A program made the translations under genes and the position numbers. Of a stretch of DNA of 23,548 bases, positions 1 to 6,882 are shown one piece after another. The notes under the pieces were generated by a model. It was not told where the DNA came from, searched no databases, and saw nothing but the letters and a program-made list of their open reading frames with translations. Within the stretch, counting starts at the first letter, position 1, and each line of letters opens with the position of its first letter. Source of the stretch: a virus; the IMG/VR virus record IMGVR_UViG_3300006919_000462, positions 1 through 23,548 of that record; one strand, written 5' to 3'.

Positions 1-57
1 GGGACACACAAGGAATCGTAAGCAACGCGTCGTATCACCGGCAAAGGCAGGAATAAC

Positions 58-534
58 ATGAAAATATTTTTCGACACTGAATTTATCGAAGATGGGCGAA
101 CAATAGAACTCCTTTCGATCGGAATGGTTCGAGAAGATGGACTGGAGTTCTACAGTGAGGCGATGTGGACTGACCGAAGCCGTGCAAGTGATTGGGTTCG
201 CGAAAACGTCATCCCGAATTTGACCGGCCCAGGGCACTGGACGCGCGAAAAAATGGCGACCGATATCATCTCATTCGCCGGGTTAAACCCCGAGTTTTGG
301 GCCTATTATGCAGATTATGATTGGGTCGTTCTCTGTCAGTTGTTCGGGACGATGATGGACCTTCCAGGCAGCTGGCCTATGTACTGCCGAGATTTCAAGC
401 AATGGCTGGACGACAACGGCAACCCGAGGATGAGCGAGCAAGGCAGCATGCATCACAACGCGATCGCTGATGCCCGCCATTTGAAAGAAAATTTCGATGC
501 GTTGATGAATGCCGATGCCCCTCCTTCTCCTTGA
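58..534 (+). CDS. DEDDh 3'-5' exoribonuclease-like protein
   Basis: Predicted 158-residue exonuclease of the DEDD fold, closest in character to the Rv2179c-like 3'-5' exoribonucleases, which trim RNA 3' ends using two metal ions. The sequence shows the expected catalytic series: FDTEF at residues 5-9 (Asp6, Glu8), YADYDW at 84-89 (Asp86 or Asp88), and HNAIADA at 133-139 (His133 and Asp138, spaced H-x4-D as in the DEDDh subclass). The length suits a stand-alone single-domain nuclease. The start has an AGGA ribosome site at about 51-54. It heads a run of small early/middle genes upstream of the packaging module, so a role in RNA turnover or nucleotide recycling during infection is plausible but inferred. 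A DNA 3'-5' exonuclease is the alternative. The fold call is firm; the substrate is not. Confidence 0.8.
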   Translation: MKIFFDTEFIEDGRTIELLSIGMVREDGLEFYSEAMWTDRSRASDWVRENVIPNLTGPGHWTREKMATDIISFAGLNPEFWAYYADYDWVVLCQLFGTMMDLPGSWPMYCRDFKQWLDDNGNPRMSEQGSMHHNAIADARHLKENFDALMNADAPPSP

Positions 535-561
535 GTCCCAAGCCATCCAGAGGAAAACATA

Positions 562-888
562 ATGCACGACAACGTAACAGATCTACCTACACCGGAAGTG
601 CCTGATGTCATCGGCGCAAAGCGAAGCGGTTACAGCGTGTTCCTCCAAGACGATGGAGAGAAACTATTAGTGCCTCACATGCGCTGTTACCAAGAAGAGA
701 ACGGCGACATCACTTTCGGCCTCGCATCGCATGTTTTTACGTTCCCGAAGGAATGGTCATATCTAGCCGCTGCTTTCGCAACGCAAGCTATGGCAGTTCA
801 AGCCGGCGCTACCTACTACACGAAAGATGTAAACGGCCGTCCATTTTGCCAGCGAGTGGCGGCTTTGAGCGAAATTCCGAACGAATAA
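562..888 (+). CDS. hypothetical phage protein (108 aa)
   Basis: I do not recognise this 108-residue protein. It has no membrane segment or signal peptide. It begins with a flexible acidic, Pro-rich stretch (about residues 5-17), followed by a compact region with beta-type segments (SGYSVFLQDDGEKLLVPH) and a possible helix rich in Ala (about 68-82, YLAAAFATQAMAVQ). It follows the exonuclease gene after 27 bases and is preceded by AGAGGAAAA, a good ribosome site. The neighbouring small early genes suggest an accessory role in infection, but no function can be assigned. Confidence 0.65.
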   Translation: MHDNVTDLPTPEVPDVIGAKRSGYSVFLQDDGEKLLVPHMRCYQEENGDITFGLASHVFTFPKEWSYLAAAFATQAMAVQAGATYYTKDVNGRPFCQRVAALSEIPNE

Positions 889-936
889 ATGCCACTAGAT
901 TAGCCGGAAGACGTTCAAGATCATGGAGGAAAAGGA

Positions 937-1161
937 ATGATGCGAACCAGTGTACCAACAGTGCCACCAATGCCTCCTGGCGGGTGGGATGGCTGGAAAA
1001 GATGGCATTTTACTCGACCATACAACCACGCGATGGTTGAGGCTTGGCATGAGAGTTGGCCGAATTCCAGCGTCGTAGAACCAGGCAAAATGCGTCCCGA
1101 ACAGAATATTTATCTACTGTACTGGCGGCCCATTGCAGATGGTGGCGAGACGATCAACTAA
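937..1161 (+). CDS. hypothetical Trp-rich small protein (74 aa)
   Basis: This 74-residue product is not recognised. It is unusually rich in Trp (seven residues, e.g. GGWDGWKRWHF) and Pro in its N-terminal half, and has no membrane segment. The start is supported by a strong GGAGG at 925-929, with a second AAGGA next to the ATG; two adjacent ATG codons (937 and 940) are possible starts. A competing frame in the same region has no comparable ribosome site. Probably a small early-region protein; function unknown. Confidence 0.55.
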   Translation: MMRTSVPTVPPMPPGGWDGWKRWHFTRPYNHAMVEAWHESWPNSSVVEPGKMRPEQNIYLLYWRPIADGGETIN

Positions 1162-1199
1162 CCCCTTTGTGCGTGCGTTCTACACTCGGAGAATACCCC

Positions 1200-1685
1200 A
1201 TGGAGACAATTGCACCCACAAAGGAGCAAATGCGCAAGGCAGAGTATGAGCCGCCAGCATTCGATCAGAAACACGTTCGTCGTGCTTTCCGTAAGCTCAA
1301 CGGCTTCGAACGCATCAAAACACTGGAGCCAGAACACCGCCAAGCCGTGATGAAACTAGAAAAGCACTACTACGGCGCTCAGGGCATTGATGTGCGGGTG
1401 GACGATGATATCCAGGTTGACCGTGACGACGTGCCTGACGAGTTCGCACAGCATCGCCATGCTGGATTGCTTGAGATGGCAAAGAAGGCTGTAGGGAGCC
1501 CAAGAACATGGAAGGCGCTTGTCTGCCAAATTGAAAGCACGCTCACGCCAACGGACATTGGTCAGCAGTGGGCGAACATCAAAGGCCGGCAACAAGCTAA
1601 AGGATACGGCGAAGGCTTGATCATTGGTGGTCTCGACGCCCTATGTATGCACTGGGGCCTAGTCTCTCAACCTCCAAATCGTTGA
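1200..1685 (+). CDS. DUF6456-like helical protein, candidate late regulator
   Basis: 161 residues from the ATG at 1200, chosen because GGAGA (1188-1192) sits seven bases upstream; the frame is open back to 1056 but an earlier start would overlap the preceding gene without a ribosome site. The C-terminal half (about residues 90-156) reads as a helical domain with Ala-Gly-Leu, 'ALVCQIES', 'GRQQAKGYGEGL' and a terminal 'LDALCMHWGL', a pattern like the alphaproteobacterial DUF6456 domain, which ends in 'LALDRLAxHYGL' and is thought to be DNA-associated. The gene is the last one before the terminator and the packaging genes, the position held by the late regulator Q in lambdoid phages. Late-gene control is therefore an inference from position and weak domain resemblance. 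Confidence 0.6.
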   Translation: METIAPTKEQMRKAEYEPPAFDQKHVRRAFRKLNGFERIKTLEPEHRQAVMKLEKHYYGAQGIDVRVDDDIQVDRDDVPDEFAQHRHAGLLEMAKKAVGSPRTWKALVCQIESTLTPTDIGQQWANIKGRQQAKGYGEGLIIGGLDALCMHWGLVSQPPNR

Positions 1686-1708
1686 GTGTGGTAAAAATGT
1701 GCTTGCGC

Positions 1709-1758
1709 TTTGATATCAAATCAGACACTGATTCTGTTACGTGCTACTCAGTGCGCAC
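1709..1758. promoter_or_regulatory. cluster of three adjacent palindromes upstream of late genes
   Basis: Three palindromes occur in 50 bases of non-coding DNA: perfect TTTGATATCAAA at 1709-1720; AATCAG-aca-CTGATT at 1719-1733, sharing two bases with the first; and perfect GTGCGCAC at 1751-1758. They lie between the DUF6456-like gene and the terminator at 1768. Operator-type binding sites for a dimeric regulator of the late genes would look like this. I see no convincing -35/-10 pair; TTGATA at 1710-1715 is the best -35-like hexamer, with only a weak TGTTAC at 1735-1740. Confidence 0.4.
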
Positions 1759-1767
1759 GAAGAGATC

Positions 1768-1796
1768 AACCGGGCCAGAAATGCGCCCGGTTTTTT
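1768..1796 (+). terminator. rho-independent terminator
   Basis: Perfect 8-bp stem AACCGGGC (1768-1775) / GCCCGGTT (1785-1792), nine-base loop, and a run of six T at 1791-1796. It would end transcription of the upstream early genes, or attenuate a late transcript that starts in the palindrome cluster just upstream. Its 3' sequence CGGTTTTTTATTGG recurs at 6027-6040 in the hairpin before the scaffold gene. Confidence 0.85.
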
Positions 1797-1961
1797 ATTG
1801 GGAATTCGAATGAACGCCGAAGAAGCCACGCTCTATTGTTCGTCGTGCTCGCCGCTGGAGTTGAATTTTCCAAATACGTGCCTGTAGTCTCAATTAAGGG
1901 CAACGCAGAGCTTTGGGCCATGCTGGCTATTGCTTGCGGCATTGCCAGTCATACAACTTAA
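1797..1961 (+). other. interval with only doubtful short ORFs
   Basis: Part of a 316-base stretch (1686-2001) without a convincing gene. Two overlapping frames are open. An ATG at 1810, 13 bases past the terminator T-run, opens a 25-codon frame ending at 1887. A different frame, open from before the terminator to 1961, encodes a hydrophobic run beginning near a TTG at 1836 (FVVLAAGVEF, then AMLAIACGIAS) that resembles a fragment of a small membrane protein. Neither has a good ribosome site. A frameshifted remnant is possible. Confidence 0.25.
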
Positions 1962-1977
1962 TGTTCCACGTGCAACA
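1962..1977. promoter_or_regulatory. parS-like: parS-like ParB-binding site
   Basis: TGTTCCACGTGCAACA matches the bacterial chromosome-partition site parS (TGTTCCACGTGGAACA or TGTTCCACGTGAAACA) at 15 of 16 positions; the left half is a perfect half-site and the right half differs at one base. The inverted symmetry extends one base further on both sides (1961 and 1978). It lies 24 bases before the start of the small terminase gene in non-coding DNA. At least four other CACGTG cores occur in the window (3357, 12564, 13392, 16883), but none has the flanking arms. Binding of host or phage ParB is an inference. Confidence 0.5.
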
Positions 1978-2001
1978 TAATCAGATAACAGAGTAAGGAA
2001 T

Positions 2002-2304
2002 ATGGGTGCTGTAGAGCCTGCGAGAAAGAAAAAACCAAGGGGCAATCCTGGCGTTAGGTTGGACCCGAAGCACGATAAATTTTCTCGTAATAAGATCAGG
2101 ACCAGTCAGCTAATTAACCGCTTGGAATCGTTTTCACTTTCCGAGTTGGATAAGCAAACTAAAAAGCCCGTCGAAATGTCGTCAACGCAAGTAACGGCAG
2201 CGCTTGGGCTATTACGCAAGACTCTGCCCGATTTGAGCAGTGTTGAAGGCGATTTAAACGTTGCCTTGAGAAAGCACGATGACGCATTGGATGAACTTGA
2301 ATGA
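2002..2304 (+). CDS. putative terminase small subunit
   Basis: 100-residue basic protein with an N-terminal Lys/Arg-rich tail (RKKKPRG at 8-14), a central helical region, and the segment 'ALGLLRKTLPDLSSVE' at about residues 67-82. A similar 'AxxLLRKTLPDLSxVE' helix recurs in small proteins encoded directly before large terminases and annotated as terminase small subunits in many tailed phages. The stop overlaps the large terminase start by four bases (ATGA), which supports translational coupling and a shared task. The small subunit normally recognises the packaging site and regulates the large-subunit ATPase. It is shorter than P22 gp3 (162 residues), so it may belong to another small-terminase family. 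AAGGA lies just before the start, rather close to the ATG. Confidence 0.6.
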   Translation: MGAVEPARKKKPRGNPGVRLDPKHDKFSRNKIRTSQLINRLESFSLSELDKQTKKPVEMSSTQVTAALGLLRKTLPDLSSVEGDLNVALRKHDDALDELE

Positions 2305-3893
2305 GCAACATGTCCGATCGCGAACGCGCGATACGACAAAAGCTGAAGGATGACTTCGAACACTACTCAAGCCGATGCCTGAAGCTACGCTCCAAGTCAG
2401 GCAAGGTGCTACCATTCAACATGAACCGGTCGCAGCGATTTCTCCACGAACGATTGGAGGAACAGCGCAGGCGCACCGGTAAGGTTCGTGCCTTGGTCCT
2501 GAAGGGCCGACAAGTCGGGATATCAACTTACATTGCAGGCCGGTTCTACTGGCGCACGACACATACAAAAGGTTTTCGAACTTTCATTCTTACGCATTTG
2601 GACGATGCGACGGGCAACCTGTTCAATATAGCCAAGCGTTACCACGACAATTGCCCAGATTTGGTGAAGCCCGCCACACAGGCAAACAACGCCAAAGAGC
2701 TGAGCTTCAATATCCTTGGGTCGGGCTACAAGGTTGCAACGGCCGGCAGCCGAGAAGTCGGACGCTCTGATACTATCCAGATGTTTCACGGCTCTGAGAT
2801 GGCGTTCTGGCCGAATGCTGGGGACCATTCGGCGGGTGTTGGGCAGGCCATCGCGGATGCGCCTGGCACAGAAGACATTAGAGAAAGCACAGCCAACGGC
2901 ATTGGCAACGCGTTTCACGATCTCTGGAAAGCCGCAGAGCGCGGAGACAGTGATTTCGAGGCGATCTTCATTCCATGGTTCTGGCATGAGGAATACGTCG
3001 CTGATGTGCCAGACGGTTGGACGCCCCCAGAACTCTTTGTTGAATACGAGAAACTCTACGATCTAACACGAAAGCAACTCTACTGGGCCTATAAAAAAAA
3101 CCGAGAGCTTGCAGCGGTTGCAGGCGGTACGCCGGATGACTTCAATTGGAAATTCATTCAGGAATACCCAGCCAACGCTTCCGAAGCGTTTCAGACTTCA
3201 GGGGCCAGCTTTATCCCGCCTCGGTTGGTTCTGCCGGCCCGCAAGCGCAATGTGGAGCCATACGGGCCAATCATTCTTGGTGTTGACCCGGCTCGCAACG
3301 AAGGAACCGGCGACAAGTTCGGCATGATGGACAGGCAGGGGCGCCGGATGGGTGGTCACGTGTTCAAGCTGATCGACAGTTCAAACCTGATGAGCGCCGC
3401 GGCCGAAGTGCACAAGGTCGTGAAGGAACTAAAACCAAAGGGACTGAAGAAAGTCGTCATTGACGTCACCGGGCTAGGGGCTGGTCTTTATGATCGGCTC
3501 GTCGAATTGCTTGGTGACGACATGGTTGAGCCGGTCAATTTCGGTGAAAGCGCCATCGACAAGGACAAATACACCAACCGACGCGCGGAAATGTGGGATC
3601 TGATGCGTGTTTGGTTTGAAGACAAGGCCGGCGTGCAAATACCGGATGACGACGGCGTGCAAGGTGATCTCTGCGCGCCGGTCTGGCACCACGAAGGCAA
3701 GCAGCGCACGCGCTTTAACAGCAACGGTCAACTTATCTTGGAATCCAAAGACCACATCAAAGAGCGATTGAAGCACTCGCCGGACATTGGCGACGCTGGC
3801 GCTTTGACGTTTGGCATTGATTTTACGGACCTGCACGAAGTTGACCAATCAGACTGGGAAGATGAATCTTCAGGTTCATGGATGGCGGCGTGA
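2301..3893 (+). CDS. terL: terminase large subunit (packaging ATPase/nuclease)
   Basis: 530-residue motor that translocates DNA into the prohead and cuts the concatemer. The ATPase domain has a Walker A variant KGRQVGIST at residues 68-76, a Walker B-type strand 'TIQMFHGSEMAFW' at 158-170 with catalytic Glu166, and a coupling motif STANG at 196-200. The C-terminal RNase H-like nuclease domain shows GVDPA (Asp329), VVIDVTG (Asp388) and a last acidic motif around 495-498 (DIGDAGAL). All key residues are present and the length is usual for the family. It overlaps the small-subunit gene by four bases and precedes the portal gene, as in P22 (gene 2 then gene 1). A headful packaging mode is likely from the P22-like context but cannot be read from the sequence. 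Confidence 0.95.
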   Translation: MSNMSDRERAIRQKLKDDFEHYSSRCLKLRSKSGKVLPFNMNRSQRFLHERLEEQRRRTGKVRALVLKGRQVGISTYIAGRFYWRTTHTKGFRTFILTHLDDATGNLFNIAKRYHDNCPDLVKPATQANNAKELSFNILGSGYKVATAGSREVGRSDTIQMFHGSEMAFWPNAGDHSAGVGQAIADAPGTEDIRESTANGIGNAFHDLWKAAERGDSDFEAIFIPWFWHEEYVADVPDGWTPPELFVEYEKLYDLTRKQLYWAYKKNRELAAVAGGTPDDFNWKFIQEYPANASEAFQTSGASFIPPRLVLPARKRNVEPYGPIILGVDPARNEGTGDKFGMMDRQGRRMGGHVFKLIDSSNLMSAAAEVHKVVKELKPKGLKKVVIDVTGLGAGLYDRLVELLGDDMVEPVNFGESAIDKDKYTNRRAEMWDLMRVWFEDKAGVQIPDDDGVQGDLCAPVWHHEGKQRTRFNSNGQLILESKDHIKERLKHSPDIGDAGALTFGIDFTDLHEVDQSDWEDESSGSWMAA

Positions 3894-3976
3894 TATTCAA
3901 CGAAAGAGACGGTAATAAATTGACCAAATGCGGGATACCAGCGGGTATTGCCAACGAAACGGCGGGTAATCAGTGA
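3878..3976 (+). CDS. possible 32-codon ORF bridging terminase and portal
   Basis: The 79-base gap between terminase and portal is filled by a 32-codon frame that starts at an ATG inside the terminase 3' end, one frame off, and stops with a TGA overlapping the portal GTG start (GTGA, 3973-3976). The predicted peptide is small and polar (beginning MDGGVIFNERDG), with no recognised motif. The ribosome site (CAGG) is weak. It may be a coupling leader that delivers ribosomes to the GTG start, or chance. Low confidence as a protein gene. Confidence 0.25.
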   Translation: MDGGVIFNERDGNKLTKCGIPAGIANETAGNQ

Positions 3977-5970
3977 AAAACGCTGAGAAAATCGTCAAGG
4001 AAGCCCGCGACCGTCTCAATGAGGCGTGGCTACATGACCGGGACAACAGACGGGAAGCTGCGCGCGACCTCGCATTTTTGGCCGGCGATCAATGGCCGGA
4101 AGATGCAAAGCGAGAGCGAGAGGCCGAGGGACGGCCAATGCTTACGTTCAATCGGCTTCCGCAGTTCGTTAATCAGGTCACGAATGACATCAAGCAGGCT
4201 GACTTCAGCATCAAGGTGACGCCGGTAGACGACAAGAGTGATCCAGAGATTGCGCGCATCTATGATGGCCTGATGCGTCAGATCCAGTTCCACAGCAAAG
4301 CGCAGCACGTATTCGGCAACTCGGTTCAGCATTCGGCATCATGTGGCATCGGCTGGCACCGCATCGTCACCGACTACACAGATGACACAACGTTTGATCA
4401 GGAAATTAAGATCAAGCGGGTGGTCAATCCGCTGTCGGTCTATTGCGATCCTGCAGCTGTCGAACCCGATCGATCAGACGCGGGCTGGATGTTCGTCACC
4501 GAGATGTGGCCAAAGAGCTATTTCAAGGAAAATTACCCCGACGCTATGGACGTTGATGTCGAAGTTCCGCGAGAATACAACGATGGCGAAACCCTGTTTT
4601 GGCAGACATCTGACACGATCCGCGTGGCTGAGTACTACCGCAAAATGTCTTATCAGAAGACGCTAGTTTTGCTTGAAGATGGCACGACAATTGATAAATC
4701 TGAGATCTCGGAAATGCAGGAGGTGTACGCGCCTCCAACAATAGTCTCAGAGCGTCAAGTTGCGTGCTACCGGGTTGAGCATTACTTGGTGACAGGCGCT
4801 GAGGTTCTCGAAGGCCCGACAGCATGGCCAGGGAAATACATCCCGCTCGTTCCAGTCATGGGCGCAGAGATCCCGCTTGAGGAAAAAGTGGTGCGCCACG
4901 GCGTGATCCGGTTCGCCCGTGATCCGCAGCAGATGTACAACTATTATCGCACAGCCAGCACGGAAGCGATCGCCAATCAACCTAAAGCGCCTTGGCTTGC
5001 CACGCCTAAGATGATCGGCAAGTTTAAGGCGATGTGGAACAGCGCGAACAACAAGAACCGCCCTTATTTGCTCTATGAGCCTGATGATAAAGCGCCAGGC
5101 GGCAGGCCGTTGCGCGAAGCGCCGCCGCCAGTTCCAACGGCGCTTGTTCAAGAGAGCATGCAGGCCGCTGATGACATGAAAGGCACAACCGGCATATATG
5201 ACGCTGGTCTTGGTAACCAATCAAACGAGACATCTGGCGTCGCGATCACGGCGCGCGACAAGCAAGGCGACACTGCAAATTACCACTACGCCGACAACCT
5301 GGAGTTTTCGTTACACCACACCGGCAAGATCCTAATCGATCTCATTCCGAAGGTGTACGACAACGAGCGCGTTATTCGCATCTTGGGTGACGACAACAAG
5401 GCTGAGCAGTTTGTTCCAATCAACGCGGTTCAAATGCACGACGACGGTCAGCCAGTGATGATCAACGACCTATCGACGGCTCGTTTTGATATTCGCACGA
5501 AGATTGGACCGTCACACTCAACGAAACGCGAAGAGGCAGCGGCTTCAATGGAAGCGTTTGGCCGGTCATACCCTGACGCTATGCCAATGATTGCTGATCT
5601 CATGGTTGAAAACCTGGATTGGCCTGGTGCAGATCAAATCGCCAAACGCCTGAAAGCCATGGTGCCGGAAGAAATCAGAGAGGCTGCAGAACAAAAGGAC
5701 GATGGCGAGCCGCAAGAGCCGCCGCCGCCTGATCCAATGGAAGAGATGCAGCAAGAAATGGCAATAGAAGGCGCTCAGGCCGAAGTTGCAGAAGCTGTCG
5801 CCAAGGCGCAGGCCGCGCAGGCGACAGCCAGGAAGATCAAGCTGGAGGCGGATGAAATAGAAGCCAGGTTGGAGGCCGACAAGATCGGCGCCGAGACCAG
5901 GAAGACTGAAGTCGAAACCGCCAAACTGATTTCGGGTGAAAGCGAACAGCATCACTCGCATCTACCGTAG
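3973..5970 (+). CDS. P22-like portal protein
   Basis: 665-residue portal; twelve copies would form the DNA channel at one capsid vertex, docking terminase and then the tail. The N-terminal part has the P22-portal signature of helices leading to 'FLAGDQWPEDAKREREAEG' (about residues 36-54) and 'NRLPQFVNQVTNDI'. The centre carries mixed alpha/beta wing and stem regions. The C-terminal about 110 residues are a long Ala/Glu/Lys-rich helix (EEMQQEMAIEGAQAEVAEAV onward), like the P22 portal barrel that extends into the capsid. The start is GTG: an in-frame TAA lies two codons upstream (3967-3969) and the next Met is residue 56. P22 portal is 725 residues, so this is slightly shorter. Confidence 0.92.
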   Translation: MKNAEKIVKEARDRLNEAWLHDRDNRREAARDLAFLAGDQWPEDAKREREAEGRPMLTFNRLPQFVNQVTNDIKQADFSIKVTPVDDKSDPEIARIYDGLMRQIQFHSKAQHVFGNSVQHSASCGIGWHRIVTDYTDDTTFDQEIKIKRVVNPLSVYCDPAAVEPDRSDAGWMFVTEMWPKSYFKENYPDAMDVDVEVPREYNDGETLFWQTSDTIRVAEYYRKMSYQKTLVLLEDGTTIDKSEISEMQEVYAPPTIVSERQVACYRVEHYLVTGAEVLEGPTAWPGKYIPLVPVMGAEIPLEEKVVRHGVIRFARDPQQMYNYYRTASTEAIANQPKAPWLATPKMIGKFKAMWNSANNKNRPYLLYEPDDKAPGGRPLREAPPPVPTALVQESMQAADDMKGTTGIYDAGLGNQSNETSGVAITARDKQGDTANYHYADNLEFSLHHTGKILIDLIPKVYDNERVIRILGDDNKAEQFVPINAVQMHDDGQPVMINDLSTARFDIRTKIGPSHSTKREEAAASMEAFGRSYPDAMPMIADLMVENLDWPGADQIAKRLKAMVPEEIREAAEQKDDGEPQEPPPPDPMEEMQQEMAIEGAQAEVAEAVAKAQAAQATARKIKLEADEIEARLEADKIGAETRKTEVETAKLISGESEQHHSHLP

Positions 5971-5989
5971 CGTCCAAGCGTAAAACCAT

Positions 5990-6004
5990 CGAGATCACAT
6001 CTCG
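5990..6004. promoter_or_regulatory. inverted repeat before the scaffold gene
   Basis: CGAGAT-cac-ATCTCG, a perfect 6-bp inverted repeat with a three-base spacer, just after the portal stop and eight bases before the terminator-like hairpin at 6012. Its geometry (6-3-6) matches AATCAG-aca-CTGATT at 1719-1733 before the other terminator, although the sequence differs. It could be an RNA hairpin or an operator. Confidence 0.3.
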
Positions 6005-6011
6005 CAAGTTC

Positions 6012-6035
6012 GCCGGCCCAAGTGGTCGGTTTTTT
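6012..6035 (+). terminator. terminator-like hairpin ahead of scaffold/coat genes
   Basis: Stem CCGGCC (6013-6018) / GGTCGG (6024-6029) with one G-T pair, extendable by another G-T pair (6012/6030), five-base loop, and six T at 6030-6035. It stands inside the late gene series, so it is either a partial attenuator, a site read through by an antitermination system, or an end/processing point separating packaging from head transcripts. The sequence CGGTTTTTTATTGG is shared with the terminator at 1768. Confidence 0.65.
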
Positions 6036-6048
6036 ATTGGAGTTTAGA

Positions 6049-6864
6049 ATGCAAGACGACGACAACACGGTAGCCAATCCCGAAGAATTGGAAACGGATG
6101 TCTCCGCAGGTGGTGAGCCGGCGCCGGAAAGTGAGGCCACGACGGAACCAGAGCCATCAGAGGCACCGGAACCGGGCGAGAGTGATGAGTCTACGGAAGC
6201 GGATGAACCGCTTGCCGCAAGTGACGACGAACCCAACAAGCCACGCAATCGGGTTCAGGAGCGTATTGATCAGCTGACCGCGCAAAAGCGGGATCTTGAG
6301 GCCAGACTGGCAGCAAGAGAGGCCGAATTTGCACGGCTTAACCAGCCACGGGAAGAAATCGATCCTTATGACTGGGATGCTCAAGAACGTGAACGCATTC
6401 GCAGTGCTGTCCAGGAAACCAGAGCGGGGGAGATTCTAGCCCAGGCTCAAGTGGAGCAGCAGCAGGCGTCAGCAGTTCAGCAGCAGGTGTTTAACGCGAA
6501 AATTGATGCAGCACGGGATTCAATCCCGGACATCGATAACGCTTTAAACCAGTTCTACAGCCTGCCAGTCGATGATTTCACAGCGGGTTTTATCGCTGAA
6601 AGTGATCGAGCCCCTCAGATTGCAGTTTACCTCGGTCGTAACCCGGCTGAAGCAATCCAGTTGAACAGTATGCATCCAGTGCACCGTGGCGTGGCACTCG
6701 CTCGGTTGGAGGCAAAGCTACAAGCTGCGCCGAAGGCCAAAAAAGTCTCAACCGCTCCGGCACCTGCCAAATCCCTTGGCGGCGGGGCAAGCCCTTCAGC
6801 TCGTGACCCAAATTCGATGTCTACAGAGGAATATCGGAAATGGCGCATGGGTTCAGGGGCGTAA
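6049..6864 (+). CDS. capsid scaffolding protein
   Basis: 271-residue scaffold from the ATG at 6049, chosen because GGAG (6039-6042) lies six bases upstream; an earlier in-frame GTG at 6022 falls inside the hairpin. The first about 60 residues are extremely acidic and disordered (Glu/Asp/Ser/Pro), followed by a coiled coil (about 64-105, VQERIDQLTAQKRDLEARL), a Gln/Ala-rich helix, and a basic, Pro/Ala-rich linker. It ends with a short helix 'STEEYRKWRMG', typical of phage scaffolds that bind coat protein through a small basic C-terminal helix. Position between portal and coat matches P22 gene 8 (303 residues). It would direct procapsid assembly and then leave. Confidence 0.88.
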   Translation: MQDDDNTVANPEELETDVSAGGEPAPESEATTEPEPSEAPEPGESDESTEADEPLAASDDEPNKPRNRVQERIDQLTAQKRDLEARLAAREAEFARLNQPREEIDPYDWDAQERERIRSAVQETRAGEILAQAQVEQQQASAVQQQVFNAKIDAARDSIPDIDNALNQFYSLPVDDFTAGFIAESDRAPQIAVYLGRNPAEAIQLNSMHPVHRGVALARLEAKLQAAPKAKKVSTAPAPAKSLGGGASPSARDPNSMSTEEYRKWRMGSGA

Positions 6865-6882
6865 AGCTTATAGAGAGAGAAG

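Noticed and set aside
1056-1199. Upstream extension of the DUF6456-like gene
   Set aside because: The open frame before 1200 overlaps the 74-residue gene and its first ATG has no good ribosome site, whereas ATG 1200 has GGAGA at ideal spacing.
6022-6048. Longer scaffold start at GTG 6022
   Set aside because: It lies within the terminator-like stem and has no ribosome site; GGAG precedes ATG 6049.
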